Below are positions 55,301 through 63,148 of a stretch of 64,000 nucleotides of DNA, in pieces. The stretch's first letter is position 1, and each line of letters begins with the position of its first letter. The position numbers and the translations under genes were made by a program. Source of the stretch: Cryptobacteroides sp934698975 (GTDB taxonomy: Bacteria > Bacteroidota > Bacteroidia > Bacteroidales > UBA932); contig CAKUVR010000014.1 in assembly GCA_934698975.1 (NCBI GenBank), positions 1 through 64,000 of the forward strand, given 5' to 3'. The notes beneath the pieces were generated by a model, which saw nothing but the letters and a program-made list of their open reading frames with translations, did not search any database and had not been told where the DNA came from.

Positions 55301-56909
55301 TTGACGCATAGAACTTGTACAGGCCATTGCGGGTTTTGTCGGAAAGCGTGAACAAACCTTGGAAAAGGAAGTTCAGGTTCGGATCGCTGCACACGATGCG
55401 TCCGTCGAACGCGTTGTCGGAATATGTGCCCGCGGCCACAATATTGGAGTATGAATATCCCAATGCGGACAATTTATCAACAAACAGCGAATCAATCCGA
55501 AGGTTGGTCTGTCCTTTGCCGAGTGACAAGTCCATCGCACCTCTCATGGTGACCTCCCCGATCTGTTTGAGGCTTGCCAGTCTGCCTATGTCAAGGTTGC
55601 GTGCCGACAGGCTTCCTCCAAATCCCATGGCTTCCCCTTTCTTTATGAGATTCCTAATGTTTGCATCGGCCGTGAGCGAACCCAAAGGAGATGAGACTTC
55701 TCCTTTGACTTTCAATTTGTTGAGAGTTCCTTTCGCTTTGCCTCCGAATGTCAGTCTGACCCCGGAAGCGAATTTGGAAAGGTCGATTCTTGCAGCCGGG
55801 GCGAAGCCTTTGACGAATGTTCCAAGTCCATCGGATGTGAATCCAAGGTCGCTGATGTTGAAATCCATTGTCATTCCGCCGACATCAGGCAGACCTGTCA
55901 GACGTCCGTCAACCAGACCGGCGACTCCGCTGTAGGCTTCCGAGAATCGGAAATCCCCGATCCTGAGGTCACTGACCGGTCCTACGACATCTAATTTTTT
56001 CGCATAGACCACCGAGTGCATCTTGCGAAGAGATGGAGCGAAGTAGGATATGCTTTTGAAATCGACTTTGCTGTCGAAAATCTTTCCCACCATACTGACT
56101 TCGTCCAGATAGTTTGAGAATGAGCGGATGCTGTCATATTCCATTGAATATTCGCTCATGTGTATATCGGACCAGTCATCCAGAATCCTGAGGCCGCGTA
56201 TGAGCGTCCTGCCTTTCTCGACAGTGGTCTTTCCGGACATTGACAGGATGTTGTAACCGCTCCGCTCGCCGGCTCTGAGCTCAACCACGTTTCCGTCTAC
56301 CCGGCCTCCGCTGAATGAGACATCGCGCGCCTGAAGCTCATGAGCGGTCACGTCCAGATTCTTCCAGTCTATTCCATATTCTTTGAGCGGGCTGGTGTTG
56401 GTCGTATTGACAAGCCTGAAACGGAAGTTCTTGATCTGCACCCTGTCGGCGTCAATCCTTATTGAAAGAGGTTTCTTTTCTTTCTTTTCTGCTGGTTTCT
56501 TGAAAAGCCGCCCTATGTTGCCGCCCCGGTCGTCTTTGGCCAGAACGAACAGGCCGTCGCTGACGCTGAGCCTTTTTATGTGCAGTGCCCCGTCGTTTCT
56601 CAAGCCTTTGACAGAGAATGTGGTGACTATCGAACCGGCTCTTGCGACAGTGTCAACGCGTTCGCCATTCCAGTCGATGACCGGCTCGTTGTCCAGAATG
56701 GTGACATCCTTGAGAACCAAAGCGGTGAAAGGTTTCAGATGTACTTTCGAGAACTCAATCCTTCCGTTCAGCACGTCGCCCAAAGCCTCGACGGCTTTTC
56801 TGGCCGCGAAAGTCTGGACCGCCGGAGTCTGAAGCAGAATCCAGCAGGCGAACAGCAGCGCCGCCAGCGCCACGATGAAACCCCAGAATATCTTTAGAGC
56901 CTTTTTCAA
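52362..56909 (-). CDS. tamB: TamB-like translocation/assembly module protein (AsmA/TamB family)
   Basis: 1515 residues with one N-terminal membrane anchor (FWGFIVALAALLFACWILLQ). A very long beta-rich, repetitive middle follows, and a C-terminal DUF490/TamB domain from about residue 1050: TLSARGQGTLDIEVRPARDL, FTINGDYTLRSGNFHF, then LDLGLNYQSSDSGTNIFDV. Proteins of this group bridge inner and outer membranes and carry phospholipid or help outer-membrane protein assembly. No TamA gene is adjacent. It is divergent from tsaD, with paired -7 boxes between them, and is followed by mgsA. The extreme C-terminus is charged (SEGSGKSKKK). Confidence 0.9.
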   Translation of the reverse strand: MKKALKIFWGFIVALAALLFACWILLQTPAVQTFAARKAVEALGDVLNGRIEFSKVHLKPFTALVLKDVTILDNEPVIDWNGERVDTVARAGSIVTTFSVKGLRNDGALHIKRLSVSDGLFVLAKDDRGGNIGRLFKKPAEKKEKKPLSIRIDADRVQIKNFRFRLVNTTNTSPLKEYGIDWKNLDVTAHELQARDVSFSGGRVDGNVVELRAGERSGYNILSMSGKTTVEKGRTLIRGLRILDDWSDIHMSEYSMEYDSIRSFSNYLDEVSMVGKIFDSKVDFKSISYFAPSLRKMHSVVYAKKLDVVGPVSDLRIGDFRFSEAYSGVAGLVDGRLTGLPDVGGMTMDFNISDLGFTSDGLGTFVKGFAPAARIDLSKFASGVRLTFGGKAKGTLNKLKVKGEVSSPLGSLTADANIRNLIKKGEAMGFGGSLSARNLDIGRLASLKQIGEVTMRGAMDLSLGKGQTNLRIDSLFVDKLSALGYSYSNIVAAGTYSDNAFDGRIVCSDPNLNFLFQGLFTLSDKTRNGLYKFYASIGYADLHALNLDKREISRISGRVNANYMNISRGDLIGDLDILGLTLENDNGRHEIGDICMKSHSNNNVNRVNLTSGFMNGNYIGTKPFTSLVKDALELTVQRELPVLFDGKAKEWESNEYDLRIDVGDARDFLSFIKPGLYIAQGTKVRFNVARDGNVTASVRSPRMAVNRNFLKDINLSFDNRDSSLNASVTCSAISVSGLNLLNDNFLLYAKDNGFGVGFTYDNGTEPANKGEIYLTGKLGRSHGGDLTVEAKTLPSFIWYEGAAWNMSESAIALTGEDVRIDNLTARCADQSIRINGGCSPVKEDTLSVNLVKFDIGLLNKFLGDNFGISGLATGNAIVTSPWKSEAGMTLSLTSDSTEVAGRRMGTLRLAGSLDNNKMRVVARNDIDGRRTLNIAGDYHLKGHRIDAMAGFDGMDVGYIAPVLKSVFSEVGGSLSGNVKVKGTPDSLSLSSEGTRFDDALLKVGFTNVPYHVSGPFSVTDQGMFFDGIKIKDRFDGAGTISGGLLYNHLKNLRMDAKINVKGIEAIDMTENDNQAFYGHLSATGDIMVKGPFEAILLDVNVRTDKDGRIHIPIDNASNDGKNDLLTFKEVFQEIQTDPYEAMMSGLSSGKGKGSDFGIRLRVNVNQGTEANVEIDRTAGNTLSARGQGTLDIEVRPARDLFTINGDYTLRSGNFHFNAMDIAKRDFSISEGSSVRFNGDVMDSDLDIKGVYTTKASVATLIADTTSISARRVVNCGIGVSGKLREPKLSFSIEVPDLDPTTKSRVESALNTEDKVQRQFLSLLISGSFMPEEQSGVVNNTNMLYSNVAEIMAGQLNNILQKLDIPLDLGLNYQSSDSGTNIFDVAVSTQLFNNRVIVNGNVGNREYSNSSSSEGDVVGNLDIEIKLDKSGQLRLNLFSHSADDYTAYLDNTQRNGVGIAYQREFNTFREFLRNLFTSKKKREQRAAAYENVQREVRRIVINEGAESEGSGKSKKK

Positions 56910-56951
56910 CTATCTTGCGCCATGGCGATCTGCGTCCATGGCTTATAACAA

Positions 56952-56999
56952 CAAAGATACTAAATATCCGTTGGATTGCCGAAAATAGTTGTATCTTTG
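56952..56999. promoter_or_regulatory. Divergent tamB/tsaD promoters
   Basis: TATCTTTG occurs on both strands: minus 56952-56959 for tamB and plus 56992-56999 for tsaD. The plus box has TTG at 56971-56973. The tsaD leader would be very short (under 30 bases). Confidence 0.65.
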
Positions 57000-57026
57000 C
57001 CGTTCGATAAAATGTCTTTGAAGAAT

Positions 57027-58049
57027 ATGTCGGATTATATCCTTGGAATCGAATCGAGCTGCGACGACACATCGGCCGCCGTGATCAAGGACGGATTCCT
57101 GCTCTCCAATGTGATAGCGAGCCAGCAGGTCCACAAGGATTATGGAGGGGTCGTCCCAGAACTCGCCTCCAGAGCCCATGAACAGAACATAGTGCCTGTC
57201 GTAAGCCAGGCTTTGGACAAGGCCGGGATCAAGGCCTCCGATCTTACGGCCATCGCTTTCACCAGAGGCCCGGGACTTCTGGGTTCGCTGCTTGTCGGCA
57301 CATCCTTCGCCAAGGCGCTGGGAGTGGCCTTGAATATCCCCATAATAATGGTCAATCACCTTCAGGGGCATATTCTCGCTGATTTTGTGAAGCAGGAGGG
57401 CAAGGAGAATCGGCAGCCGTCGTTCCCGTACCTGTGTCTGTTGGTTTCGGGAGGCAATTCGCAGATTGTCAAGGTGAACGATCCGCTGGATTATGAGATT
57501 CTCGGACAGACCATCGACGACGCCGTTGGCGAGGCGTTTGACAAGTGCTCCAAGATGATGGGGCTCGGCTATCCTGGAGGGCCTGTGATCGACAGGCTTG
57601 CAAAGTTGGGCGACCCGAACCGCTTCAAGTTCGCCAAACCGCAGATTCCGGGGCTGGACTACAGTTTCAGCGGAGTTAAGACATCGCTGCTGTATTTCGT
57701 GCGTGACGAGATGACGAAGGATCCTGAGTTCATGGAAAAGAACAAAGAGGACATCTGCGCCGGCTTCCAGAAGACATTGATAGACATCCTGATGGACAAA
57801 TTGATCAAGGCTGCCAACCTGACCGGGATCAAGGACGTGACCATCGGCGGGGGAGTCTCGGCCAACAGTGGACTGCGTTCCAGAATCGAGGAGGAAGGCC
57901 GCAAGCGGGGCTGGAACACCTACCTTCCAGAGTTCAAGTTCACCACGGACAACGCCGCCATGATCGCCATAGCCGGCTGGTTCCACTACCTTGCCGGCGA
58001 GCGCACCCCGCTCGATGTCGCCCCCGTCTCCCGCATAGCGGATTATTAA
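57027..58049 (+). CDS. tsaD: tRNA N6-adenosine threonylcarbamoyltransferase TsaD
   Basis: 340 residues. N-terminal YILGIESSCDDTSAAVI, metal motif NHLQGH (His110, His114), LLVSGGNSQIV and TIGGGVSANSGLRSRI, all hallmarks of TsaD (Gcp/YgjD). It transfers threonylcarbamoyl from TC-AMP to A37 of ANN-decoding tRNAs, with TsaB and TsaE, neither of which is here. I prefer the ATG at 57027, which gives the usual MSxYILGIESS start. The ATG at 57012, in frame and only about 7 bases from the predicted transcription start, is the alternative. Confidence 0.96.
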   Translation: MSDYILGIESSCDDTSAAVIKDGFLLSNVIASQQVHKDYGGVVPELASRAHEQNIVPVVSQALDKAGIKASDLTAIAFTRGPGLLGSLLVGTSFAKALGVALNIPIIMVNHLQGHILADFVKQEGKENRQPSFPYLCLLVSGGNSQIVKVNDPLDYEILGQTIDDAVGEAFDKCSKMMGLGYPGGPVIDRLAKLGDPNRFKFAKPQIPGLDYSFSGVKTSLLYFVRDEMTKDPEFMEKNKEDICAGFQKTLIDILMDKLIKAANLTGIKDVTIGGGVSANSGLRSRIEEEGRKRGWNTYLPEFKFTTDNAAMIAIAGWFHYLAGERTPLDVAPVSRIADY

Positions 58050-58072
58050 TGAATATATATGAAGGTAAAGAA

Positions 58073-58155
58073 ATTAGGAGCGAAGCGACCGAAGGGGTTT
58101 CGGGGAATTCTTTCCCCGTGCCCCTCAGGGGCTGTCACGAAGTGACTGGGGGTTG
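58073..58155 (-). repeat. Nested-palindrome element, copy 3
   Basis: On the minus strand it reads CAACCCCCAGTCACTTCGTG, ACAGCCCCTGAGGGGCACGG, GGAAAGAATTCCCCG, then CCCCTTCGGTCGCTTCGCTCC. It matches the element at 51731-51815, with differences that keep the stems (GTCAC/GTGAC, CCCCTGAGGGG, CGGGGAA...TTCCCCG). It lies between tsaD and the FAD-protein gene. Confidence 0.82.
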
Positions 58156-58226
58156 AAGGTGTATTGCTGGTTTTGAATATTGATGAATTTATTTGTAGTT
58201 GAAGAATCTGATTTTAGGAAAAGGAT

Positions 58227-59939
58227 ATGCTAGAATTCGAAATGACCGGCCGAGTAGGCCGAGACCTTAGGCCGGATGACGTGAGGATCGTCGCGGCGAG
58301 AGAGATGAACCTTCGCGGCAATGCCGTGATTAACGTGATTGACCCGACCAAGTCCTACCAGCCGACCTTCCCGAACGCCGACGCGACATGCGTGATCGCC
58401 AAACGTTCGATTGACGCCCGCAACGATGTGATTTATCGCTACCGCATCGAAGGCTATAACCATCGTTTTGAATCATACGTCCCGTACGAGGTTCCTGAAT
58501 ATAAGGATGTCACGGAGGCCGAACCTGTCATCATCATCGGGGCTGGTCCTGCCGGTATGTTCGCCGCGCTTAAGTTGCTGACATTAGGCTTCAAACCTGT
58601 CATTCTTGAAAGAGGCAAGAACGTGCGTGACCGCAAGTTCGACATGGCGAAGCTTACCCGTGAGGGAATCCTGAACCCGGAGTCAAATTTCTGTTACGGA
58701 GAAGGCGGCGCCGGAACGTTCTCAGACGGAAAACTCTTTACCCGCTCGTCCAAGAGGGGTGACATCCGTGAGGTTCTGTACCAGTTCGTGAACTTCGGCG
58801 CAAGTCCGCAGATTCTTGTCGACGCACACCCACACATCGGCACAGACCGCCTTCCGAAGGTCGTGGAGAATATCCGCCAGTGCATCCTGTCCAGGGGCGG
58901 TGAATATCACTTCGGCACGAAGGTCACCGACCTCACCCGCAAGGATGACGGCGTGATTGAGGTGAAAGCTCTTGATTCAGAGAATCCAACGAAAGCGGGC
59001 AAGCCAAGCGAGCGGATATATTCGGCGAAGAAGGTCATTCTTGCGACAGGCCATTCCGCTCGAGACATCTATGATATGCTTGTCGCGAAGGACTGCGCCC
59101 TTGAGGCCAAGGGATTCGCGATGGGAGTGCGTGTGGAGCATCCGCAGGCCCTGATCAACGACATCCGCTATCACGGCCAGTGGGAGCCAGGAATGCCCGC
59201 GGCGGAATATTCATTCACGGAGCAGGTGGGTGACAGAGGCGTGTTCTCGTTCTGCATGTGCCCTGGCGGCGTTCTGGTTCCTTCCGAGACCGAGCCTGAG
59301 ACCATCGTGATGAACGGAATGTCCAACTCCGCCAGAAGCGGAAAATTCGCCAACGCCGGAGTGGTAGTGCAGCTCAATCCTGAAGACATCCCTGAGGAAT
59401 ATGCCGACAAGGGTGCTTTCGCCGGTCTGGAATTCCAGAAGGATGTCGAGAGAAAGATGTGGGAATATGCCCACGAGCATTCTGATTCGGAGAATCCTTT
59501 TGTCGCCCCGGCTCAGAGGATGGTGGATTTCTGCGAGGGCGAGGATTCGGAGGATCTCCCGGAGACTTCCTACAAGCCGGGTGTGGTTCCGGCTCCGCTT
59601 CACGAGTTGCTTCCTCCGGTCATCGCCGAGAGGCTTCAGGACGTGTTCCCGATCGTGAACCAGAAATCGATGAGAGGTTACTACACCAATGACGCTCTGT
59701 TGATAGGTGTGGAGTCCAGGACATCCTCTCCGGTCCGCATTCCGAGAAATCCTCGCAACTGCGAGGCCGACGCATTCCCGGGTCTGCTTCCATGCGGTGA
59801 GGGGGCCGGCTATTCCGGTGGCATCGTTTCTTCCGCCATAGATGGCATCAACTGCGCTGTCGCCGCCGTCCGTTCCCTTAGTGAAACAGACGGCGACATT
59901 GAGCCTTCAGATTCTTCTGCAGATTCGGAGACAGAATAA
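58227..59939 (+). CDS. Uncharacterised FAD-dependent dehydrogenase (COG2509 type)
   Basis: 570 residues. An N-terminal domain of about 85 residues precedes the dinucleotide-binding motif PVIIIGAGPAGMFAALKL (about 91-108) and LERGKNVRDRKFD. GEGGAGTFSDGKLFTRSSK, VILATGHSARDIYDML and the C-terminal PCGEGAGYSGGIVSSAIDG complete the FAD fold. The family is common in anaerobes and its substrate is unknown. It stands alone in a + strand run after tsaD, beyond a repeat element. The tail (ETDGDIEPSDSSADSETE) is acidic and probably disordered. Confidence 0.88.
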   Translation: MLEFEMTGRVGRDLRPDDVRIVAAREMNLRGNAVINVIDPTKSYQPTFPNADATCVIAKRSIDARNDVIYRYRIEGYNHRFESYVPYEVPEYKDVTEAEPVIIIGAGPAGMFAALKLLTLGFKPVILERGKNVRDRKFDMAKLTREGILNPESNFCYGEGGAGTFSDGKLFTRSSKRGDIREVLYQFVNFGASPQILVDAHPHIGTDRLPKVVENIRQCILSRGGEYHFGTKVTDLTRKDDGVIEVKALDSENPTKAGKPSERIYSAKKVILATGHSARDIYDMLVAKDCALEAKGFAMGVRVEHPQALINDIRYHGQWEPGMPAAEYSFTEQVGDRGVFSFCMCPGGVLVPSETEPETIVMNGMSNSARSGKFANAGVVVQLNPEDIPEEYADKGAFAGLEFQKDVERKMWEYAHEHSDSENPFVAPAQRMVDFCEGEDSEDLPETSYKPGVVPAPLHELLPPVIAERLQDVFPIVNQKSMRGYYTNDALLIGVESRTSSPVRIPRNPRNCEADAFPGLLPCGEGAGYSGGIVSSAIDGINCAVAAVRSLSETDGDIEPSDSSADSETE

Positions 59940-59961
59940 TATCGGGTATTCATGCTTTACG

Positions 59962-59995
59962 GGCTCAGCGACCGGATCATTATCGTCGCTGAGCC
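59962..59995. repeat. Palindrome family copy F / hairpin after the FAD-protein gene
   Basis: A perfect 11-bp inverted repeat, GGCTCAGCGAC (59962-59972) and GTCGCTGAGCC (59985-59995), then TGTTT. The arms carry the same GCTCAGCGACC core as the dispersed palindrome, here arranged as two facing halves. It may act as a terminator. Confidence 0.7.
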
Positions 59996-60135
59996 TGTTT
60001 GTATGCTGAATGGCAGTGTGGCTTGACGCTTGAATTCTCGAAGCGTTTGTTCTTCTTGTGGGCGCTCTGGCGAAACGGTAATATTCTTTGAAAACGAGTA
60101 GAAAGTAGTAACTTAGTGGTCAAAATACGAATCAG

Positions 60136-61044
60136 ATGAGACATATTATCAGCATCCTTATTGCGTTCGTGGCCATGGTCACGATGAGCGCTAATGAACG
60201 TCTGGAGAATTTCCCTCTGCCGTCCGGTCCGGACACGCTCAGGATTCTTGCGGTCGGTAATAGTTTTTCCGATGATGGGACGGAGTATATTCCCGGACTT
60301 TTGGAGGCGGCCGGAATACATAACGTGATAATCGCCAGGCTGTACATCGGGGGCTGCTCCTTGGAGAGGCATTGCAATGAGTACGCTGAAGGCTTGTCAA
60401 ACTATGTTTACTCTAAATCACAAGAAAACAAATGGGAGACTGTAAGCAAGAGCGCCTCGTTGCTTGACGGACTCAAGGATGAGCCTTGGGACATCATCAC
60501 CATTCAAGAGACATCCGGACGCACCGGAATATACGACACGTACCAAGAGTGGATTCCCCGCTTGGTTGGCATCATAAGAAAAGAGGCTCGGAATCCGCGG
60601 GCGGCCATAGTCTGGCATGAGACATGGGCTTACGCTTCCAATTCGTCACACAAGATGTTCAAACTGTATGGCAACGATCAGGACAGAATGTATTCCGGTA
60701 TCGTGGATTGTGTGAGACGCGCGTCGGTGGACTTTGATCTCCCGGTGGTGATTCCTAGCGGTGAGGCCATCCAGATTGCCAGGGACACCCGCCTGAACAA
60801 TCAAAACGAAGTTCCGATGACAAACAAGGTTTACCAGCTGACCCGTGATGGTTACCATCTGTCTAGGCAGTTCGGGCGTTACATCGCCGCCTGCACATGG
60901 TTTGAGGCTCTGATAAAGCCGACCGTTGGAAAGTCGGTTCTTGGCAACGGCTATCTTATGCGTGACACTGAGTACAGCATCACCCCAAAAGACGCCCGCC
61001 TTTGTCAGAAGTGTGCCGCACAGGCGGTTGAAGCATGGAAGTAA
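60136..61044 (+). CDS. Secreted DUF4886 (SGNH-like) protein
   Basis: 302 residues with a short signal peptide (MRHIISILIAFVAMVTMSA). LRILAVGNSFSDDGTEYIPG (about 36-55) is an SGNH block I with GNSFS. GGCSLERH, TIQETSGRTG and the C-terminal DGYHLSRQFGRYIAACTW (Asp/His of block V) complete a DUF4886 esterase-like fold. It probably acts on esters of carbohydrates outside the inner membrane. Codon use differs slightly from neighbours: three Glu-Tyr pairs use GAG with TAC/TAT rather than GAA-TAT, which is usual around it. That could hint at later acquisition. Confidence 0.85.
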   Translation: MRHIISILIAFVAMVTMSANERLENFPLPSGPDTLRILAVGNSFSDDGTEYIPGLLEAAGIHNVIIARLYIGGCSLERHCNEYAEGLSNYVYSKSQENKWETVSKSASLLDGLKDEPWDIITIQETSGRTGIYDTYQEWIPRLVGIIRKEARNPRAAIVWHETWAYASNSSHKMFKLYGNDQDRMYSGIVDCVRRASVDFDLPVVIPSGEAIQIARDTRLNNQNEVPMTNKVYQLTRDGYHLSRQFGRYIAACTWFEALIKPTVGKSVLGNGYLMRDTEYSITPKDARLCQKCAAQAVEAWK

Positions 61045-61070
61045 TGTAGGAAAATATTTGAACGAGAATT

Positions 61071-62291
61071 ATGAAATCACTTAAAGAACTTTACAGGATC
61101 GGTAAGGGACCATCCAGCAGCCATACTATGGGACCCAACAAGGCAGCCAAGGATTTCGCTGAGCGGCATCTTGACGCAGCCTCGTTCGAGGTGACGCTTT
61201 ATGGAAGCCTCGCTGCCACAGGCAAAGGGCATATGACCGATGTGGCGATCACCGAAGTGCTGGAGCGCATAGCTCCGGTGAGCATTGTGTGGAAGCCGGA
61301 AGTATTCCTCCCATATCATCCGAACGGGATGACATTCAAGGCTTTTGACTCTGAAGGCAGGCAGACGGACGAATGGACGGTGTACAGTGTCGGAGGTGGA
61401 GCATTGTCTGAGGGCAAGCCTGACGACCGTTTCTCGACGCCTGATGTCTACGAGATGAACCGTCTTGCGGATATTCAGAAATGGTGCGAGGACAAGGGGC
61501 GCAGCTATTGGGAATATGTTGACCTTTGCGAAGGACCGGACATCTGGGATTATCTTCAGGAGGTCTGGGAGGCGATGAAAGCGTCCGTGGAAAGGGGAAT
61601 AGACCATGAAGGGGTTCTCCCTGGGCCGCTGAACCTCCCGAGGAAGGCTCCGATATATTACGTAAAGGCAACAGGATACAAGCAGACCCTTCAGACCCGC
61701 GGCCTTGTCTATGCCTATGCTCTCGCCGTCAGCGAGGAAAATGCTTCCGGAGGAATCATCGTGACGGCTCCGACCTGCGGATCGAGCGGTGTGATGCCAG
61801 GGGTTCTCTACCATCTGGCGAAAGGTCATGAATTCAAGGATATTCGTGTGCTTCATGCATTGGCTACGGCTGGAATCATCGGGAATGTTGTAAAACGAAA
61901 CGCATCCATTTCGGGTGCGGAGGTGGGTTGTCAGGGAGAAGTCGGTGTCGCGTGCGCGATGGCTTCCGCCGCTGCATGCCAACTTTTCGGTGGCAGCCCT
62001 TCGCAGATTGAATATGCCGCCGAGATGGGATTGGAGCACCATCTCGGGATGACTTGCGACCCGATTTGCGGTTTGGTTCAGATTCCTTGCATCGAAAGGA
62101 ACGCTTTTGCCGCGACACGGGCTCTCGACTCGAATCTCTATGCGGCTTTTTCGGATGGTAAGCATCGTGTGTCCTTTGATCATGTGGTGGAGGTGATGAA
62201 GCAGACCGGCAAGGATCTTCCTTCTCTTTACAAAGAGACCAGTGCAGGTGGACTGGCGAAAAGTTTCAGGGAGTTGAAAAAGCCATTCTAG
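61071..62291 (+). CDS. sdaA: L-serine ammonia-lyase, iron-sulfur, single chain
   Basis: 406 residues with fused beta and alpha domains. GKGPSSSHTMGPNKAAKDFA at the N-terminus, TAPTCGSSGVMPGVLYHL and GLEHHLGMTCDPICGLVQIP followed by CIERNAFAA supply the cysteines for the [4Fe-4S] cluster. It deaminates L-serine to pyruvate and ammonia. It is complete, 26 bases after the DUF4886 gene on the same strand, and followed by a strong hairpin. Confidence 0.95.
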   Translation: MKSLKELYRIGKGPSSSHTMGPNKAAKDFAERHLDAASFEVTLYGSLAATGKGHMTDVAITEVLERIAPVSIVWKPEVFLPYHPNGMTFKAFDSEGRQTDEWTVYSVGGGALSEGKPDDRFSTPDVYEMNRLADIQKWCEDKGRSYWEYVDLCEGPDIWDYLQEVWEAMKASVERGIDHEGVLPGPLNLPRKAPIYYVKATGYKQTLQTRGLVYAYALAVSEENASGGIIVTAPTCGSSGVMPGVLYHLAKGHEFKDIRVLHALATAGIIGNVVKRNASISGAEVGCQGEVGVACAMASAAACQLFGGSPSQIEYAAEMGLEHHLGMTCDPICGLVQIPCIERNAFAATRALDSNLYAAFSDGKHRVSFDHVVEVMKQTGKDLPSLYKETSAGGLAKSFRELKKPF

Positions 62292-62331
62292 TATTTGGAT
62301 CGAGCGCAGATTCGACATAATGACAGCCCAA

Positions 62332-62374
62332 GGCGACATATTGTCACGAATTGATGACAATATGTCGCCCTTTT
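62332..62374 (+). terminator. Hairpin terminator after sdaA
   Basis: A perfect 15-bp stem, GGCGACATATTGTCA (62332-62346) and its complement (62355-62369), followed by CTTTTG. The T-run is short, so efficiency is uncertain. Confidence 0.7.
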
Positions 62375-62414
62375 GATACTCGAACGTCAACGGCACGCCG
62401 ATTGATTAAACTCA

Positions 62415-62479
62415 AGATGTCTCGCTCGAAAGAGCGGGGCGAGAAAAGATAAAGAATATTAAAAATAGGAGATTAAATT
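62415..62479 (+). promoter_or_regulatory. Leader of the Hsp20 gene with hairpin and Shine-Dalgarno site
   Basis: A GC-rich inverted repeat CTCGCTC-GAAA-GAGCG followed by GGGCGAG (about 62421-62441), then AGGAG at 62467-62471, nine bases before the ATG. A real SD is unusual in this window. No TAnnTTTG box is seen. Confidence 0.4.
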
Positions 62480-62929
62480 ATGTTACCAGTATCAAAAAAG
62501 TACAACAACCAAAATTGGTTACCTACGTTTTTCAATGATTTCTTTGACAACGATTGGATGGTCAGGGCTAATGCCACTGCCCCTGCGATCAATGTATTGG
62601 AGAATGAGAAGAGTTATGACATCGAACTTGCCGCTCCAGGTATGACAAAGGATGATTTCAAGGTCAGTCTTGACGATAATGGCGATCTTGTCATCAATAT
62701 GGAGAAGAAGGAAGAGAAGAAAGAGGAAAACAATGAGGAAAAGAAGCATGGACATTATCTGAGACGCGAGTTCTCATATTCAAAGTTCCAGCAGACCATG
62801 GTTCTTCCTGATGATGTTGAGAGAGAAAAGATTAGCGCCACTGTAGTCAATGGTGTCCTCAAAGTCAATGTTCCTAAACTTCAGAAGCAGGAAGTGCCTC
62901 AAACGAAAAAAATCATAGAAATTAAGTAA
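62480..62929 (+). CDS. Small heat-shock protein Hsp20 (alpha-crystallin family)
   Basis: 149 residues. The alpha-crystallin domain spans about 32-135: INVLENEKSYDIELAAPGMT, LRREFSYSKFQQTMVLPDDV, then NGVLKVNVPK with the conserved GxL. The charged insert KKEEKKEENNEEKKHGHYL separates two strands, as in Bacteroidetes Hsp20. A C-terminal IxI/V-like tail is present (KKIIEIK). It is an ATP-independent holdase chaperone in the cytoplasm. It is monocistronic between sdaA and tRNA-Asp. Confidence 0.95.
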   Translation: MLPVSKKYNNQNWLPTFFNDFFDNDWMVRANATAPAINVLENEKSYDIELAAPGMTKDDFKVSLDDNGDLVINMEKKEEKKEENNEEKKHGHYLRREFSYSKFQQTMVLPDDVEREKISATVVNGVLKVNVPKLQKQEVPQTKKIIEIK

Positions 62930-62934
62930 AAAAG

Positions 62935-62966
62935 TTTGCAGGTAAAGAAAAAATGCCTATCTTTGC
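62935..62966 (+). promoter_or_regulatory. Promoter of tRNA-Asp
   Basis: TTTG (62935-62938), 20 bases, TATCTTTG (62959-62966), full consensus. It begins five bases after the Hsp20 stop codon. Confidence 0.75.
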
Positions 62967-63013
62967 ATCCGCATTCAGGAAGACAACCAGAAACGACGGA
63001 TGCAAAATCGCAA

Positions 63014-63088
63014 GGTGCGGTAGTTCAGCTTGGTTAGAACGCCGGCCTGTCACGCCGGAGGTCGAGGGTTCGAGCCCCTTCCGCACCG
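63014..63088 (+). tRNA. tRNA-Asp (GTC)
   Basis: 75 bases. Acceptor GGTGCGG/CCGCACC, D-arm GTTC/GAAC, anticodon stem CCGGC/GCCGG with loop CTGTCAC (anticodon GTC), T-arm GAGGG/CCCTT with TTCGAGC, discriminator G. CCA is not encoded. It reads aspartate codons. Confidence 0.97.
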
Positions 63089-63112
63089 CGAATGATTGAG
63101 AATCAATCAGCC

Positions 63113-63147
63113 AGCCTTTCAGATTACTTCTGAAAGGCTTTTTTTTA
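63113..63147 (+). terminator. Intrinsic terminator after tRNA-Asp
   Basis: An 11-bp stem, AGCCTTTCAGA (63113-63123) and TCTGAAAGGCT (63129-63139), then a run of T. A smaller inverted repeat, TGATTGA/TCAATCA, lies just before it at 63093-63109. Confidence 0.92.
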
Positions 63148-63148
63148 T

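Noticed and set aside
56943..57986. Open frame of 347 codons antisense to tsaD
   Set aside because: tsaD is intact with its promoter; the antisense frame has no recognisable domain.
61077..62396. Open frame of 439 codons antisense to sdaA
   Set aside because: It is covered by a full-length, motif-complete serine dehydratase on the other strand; no family signature.
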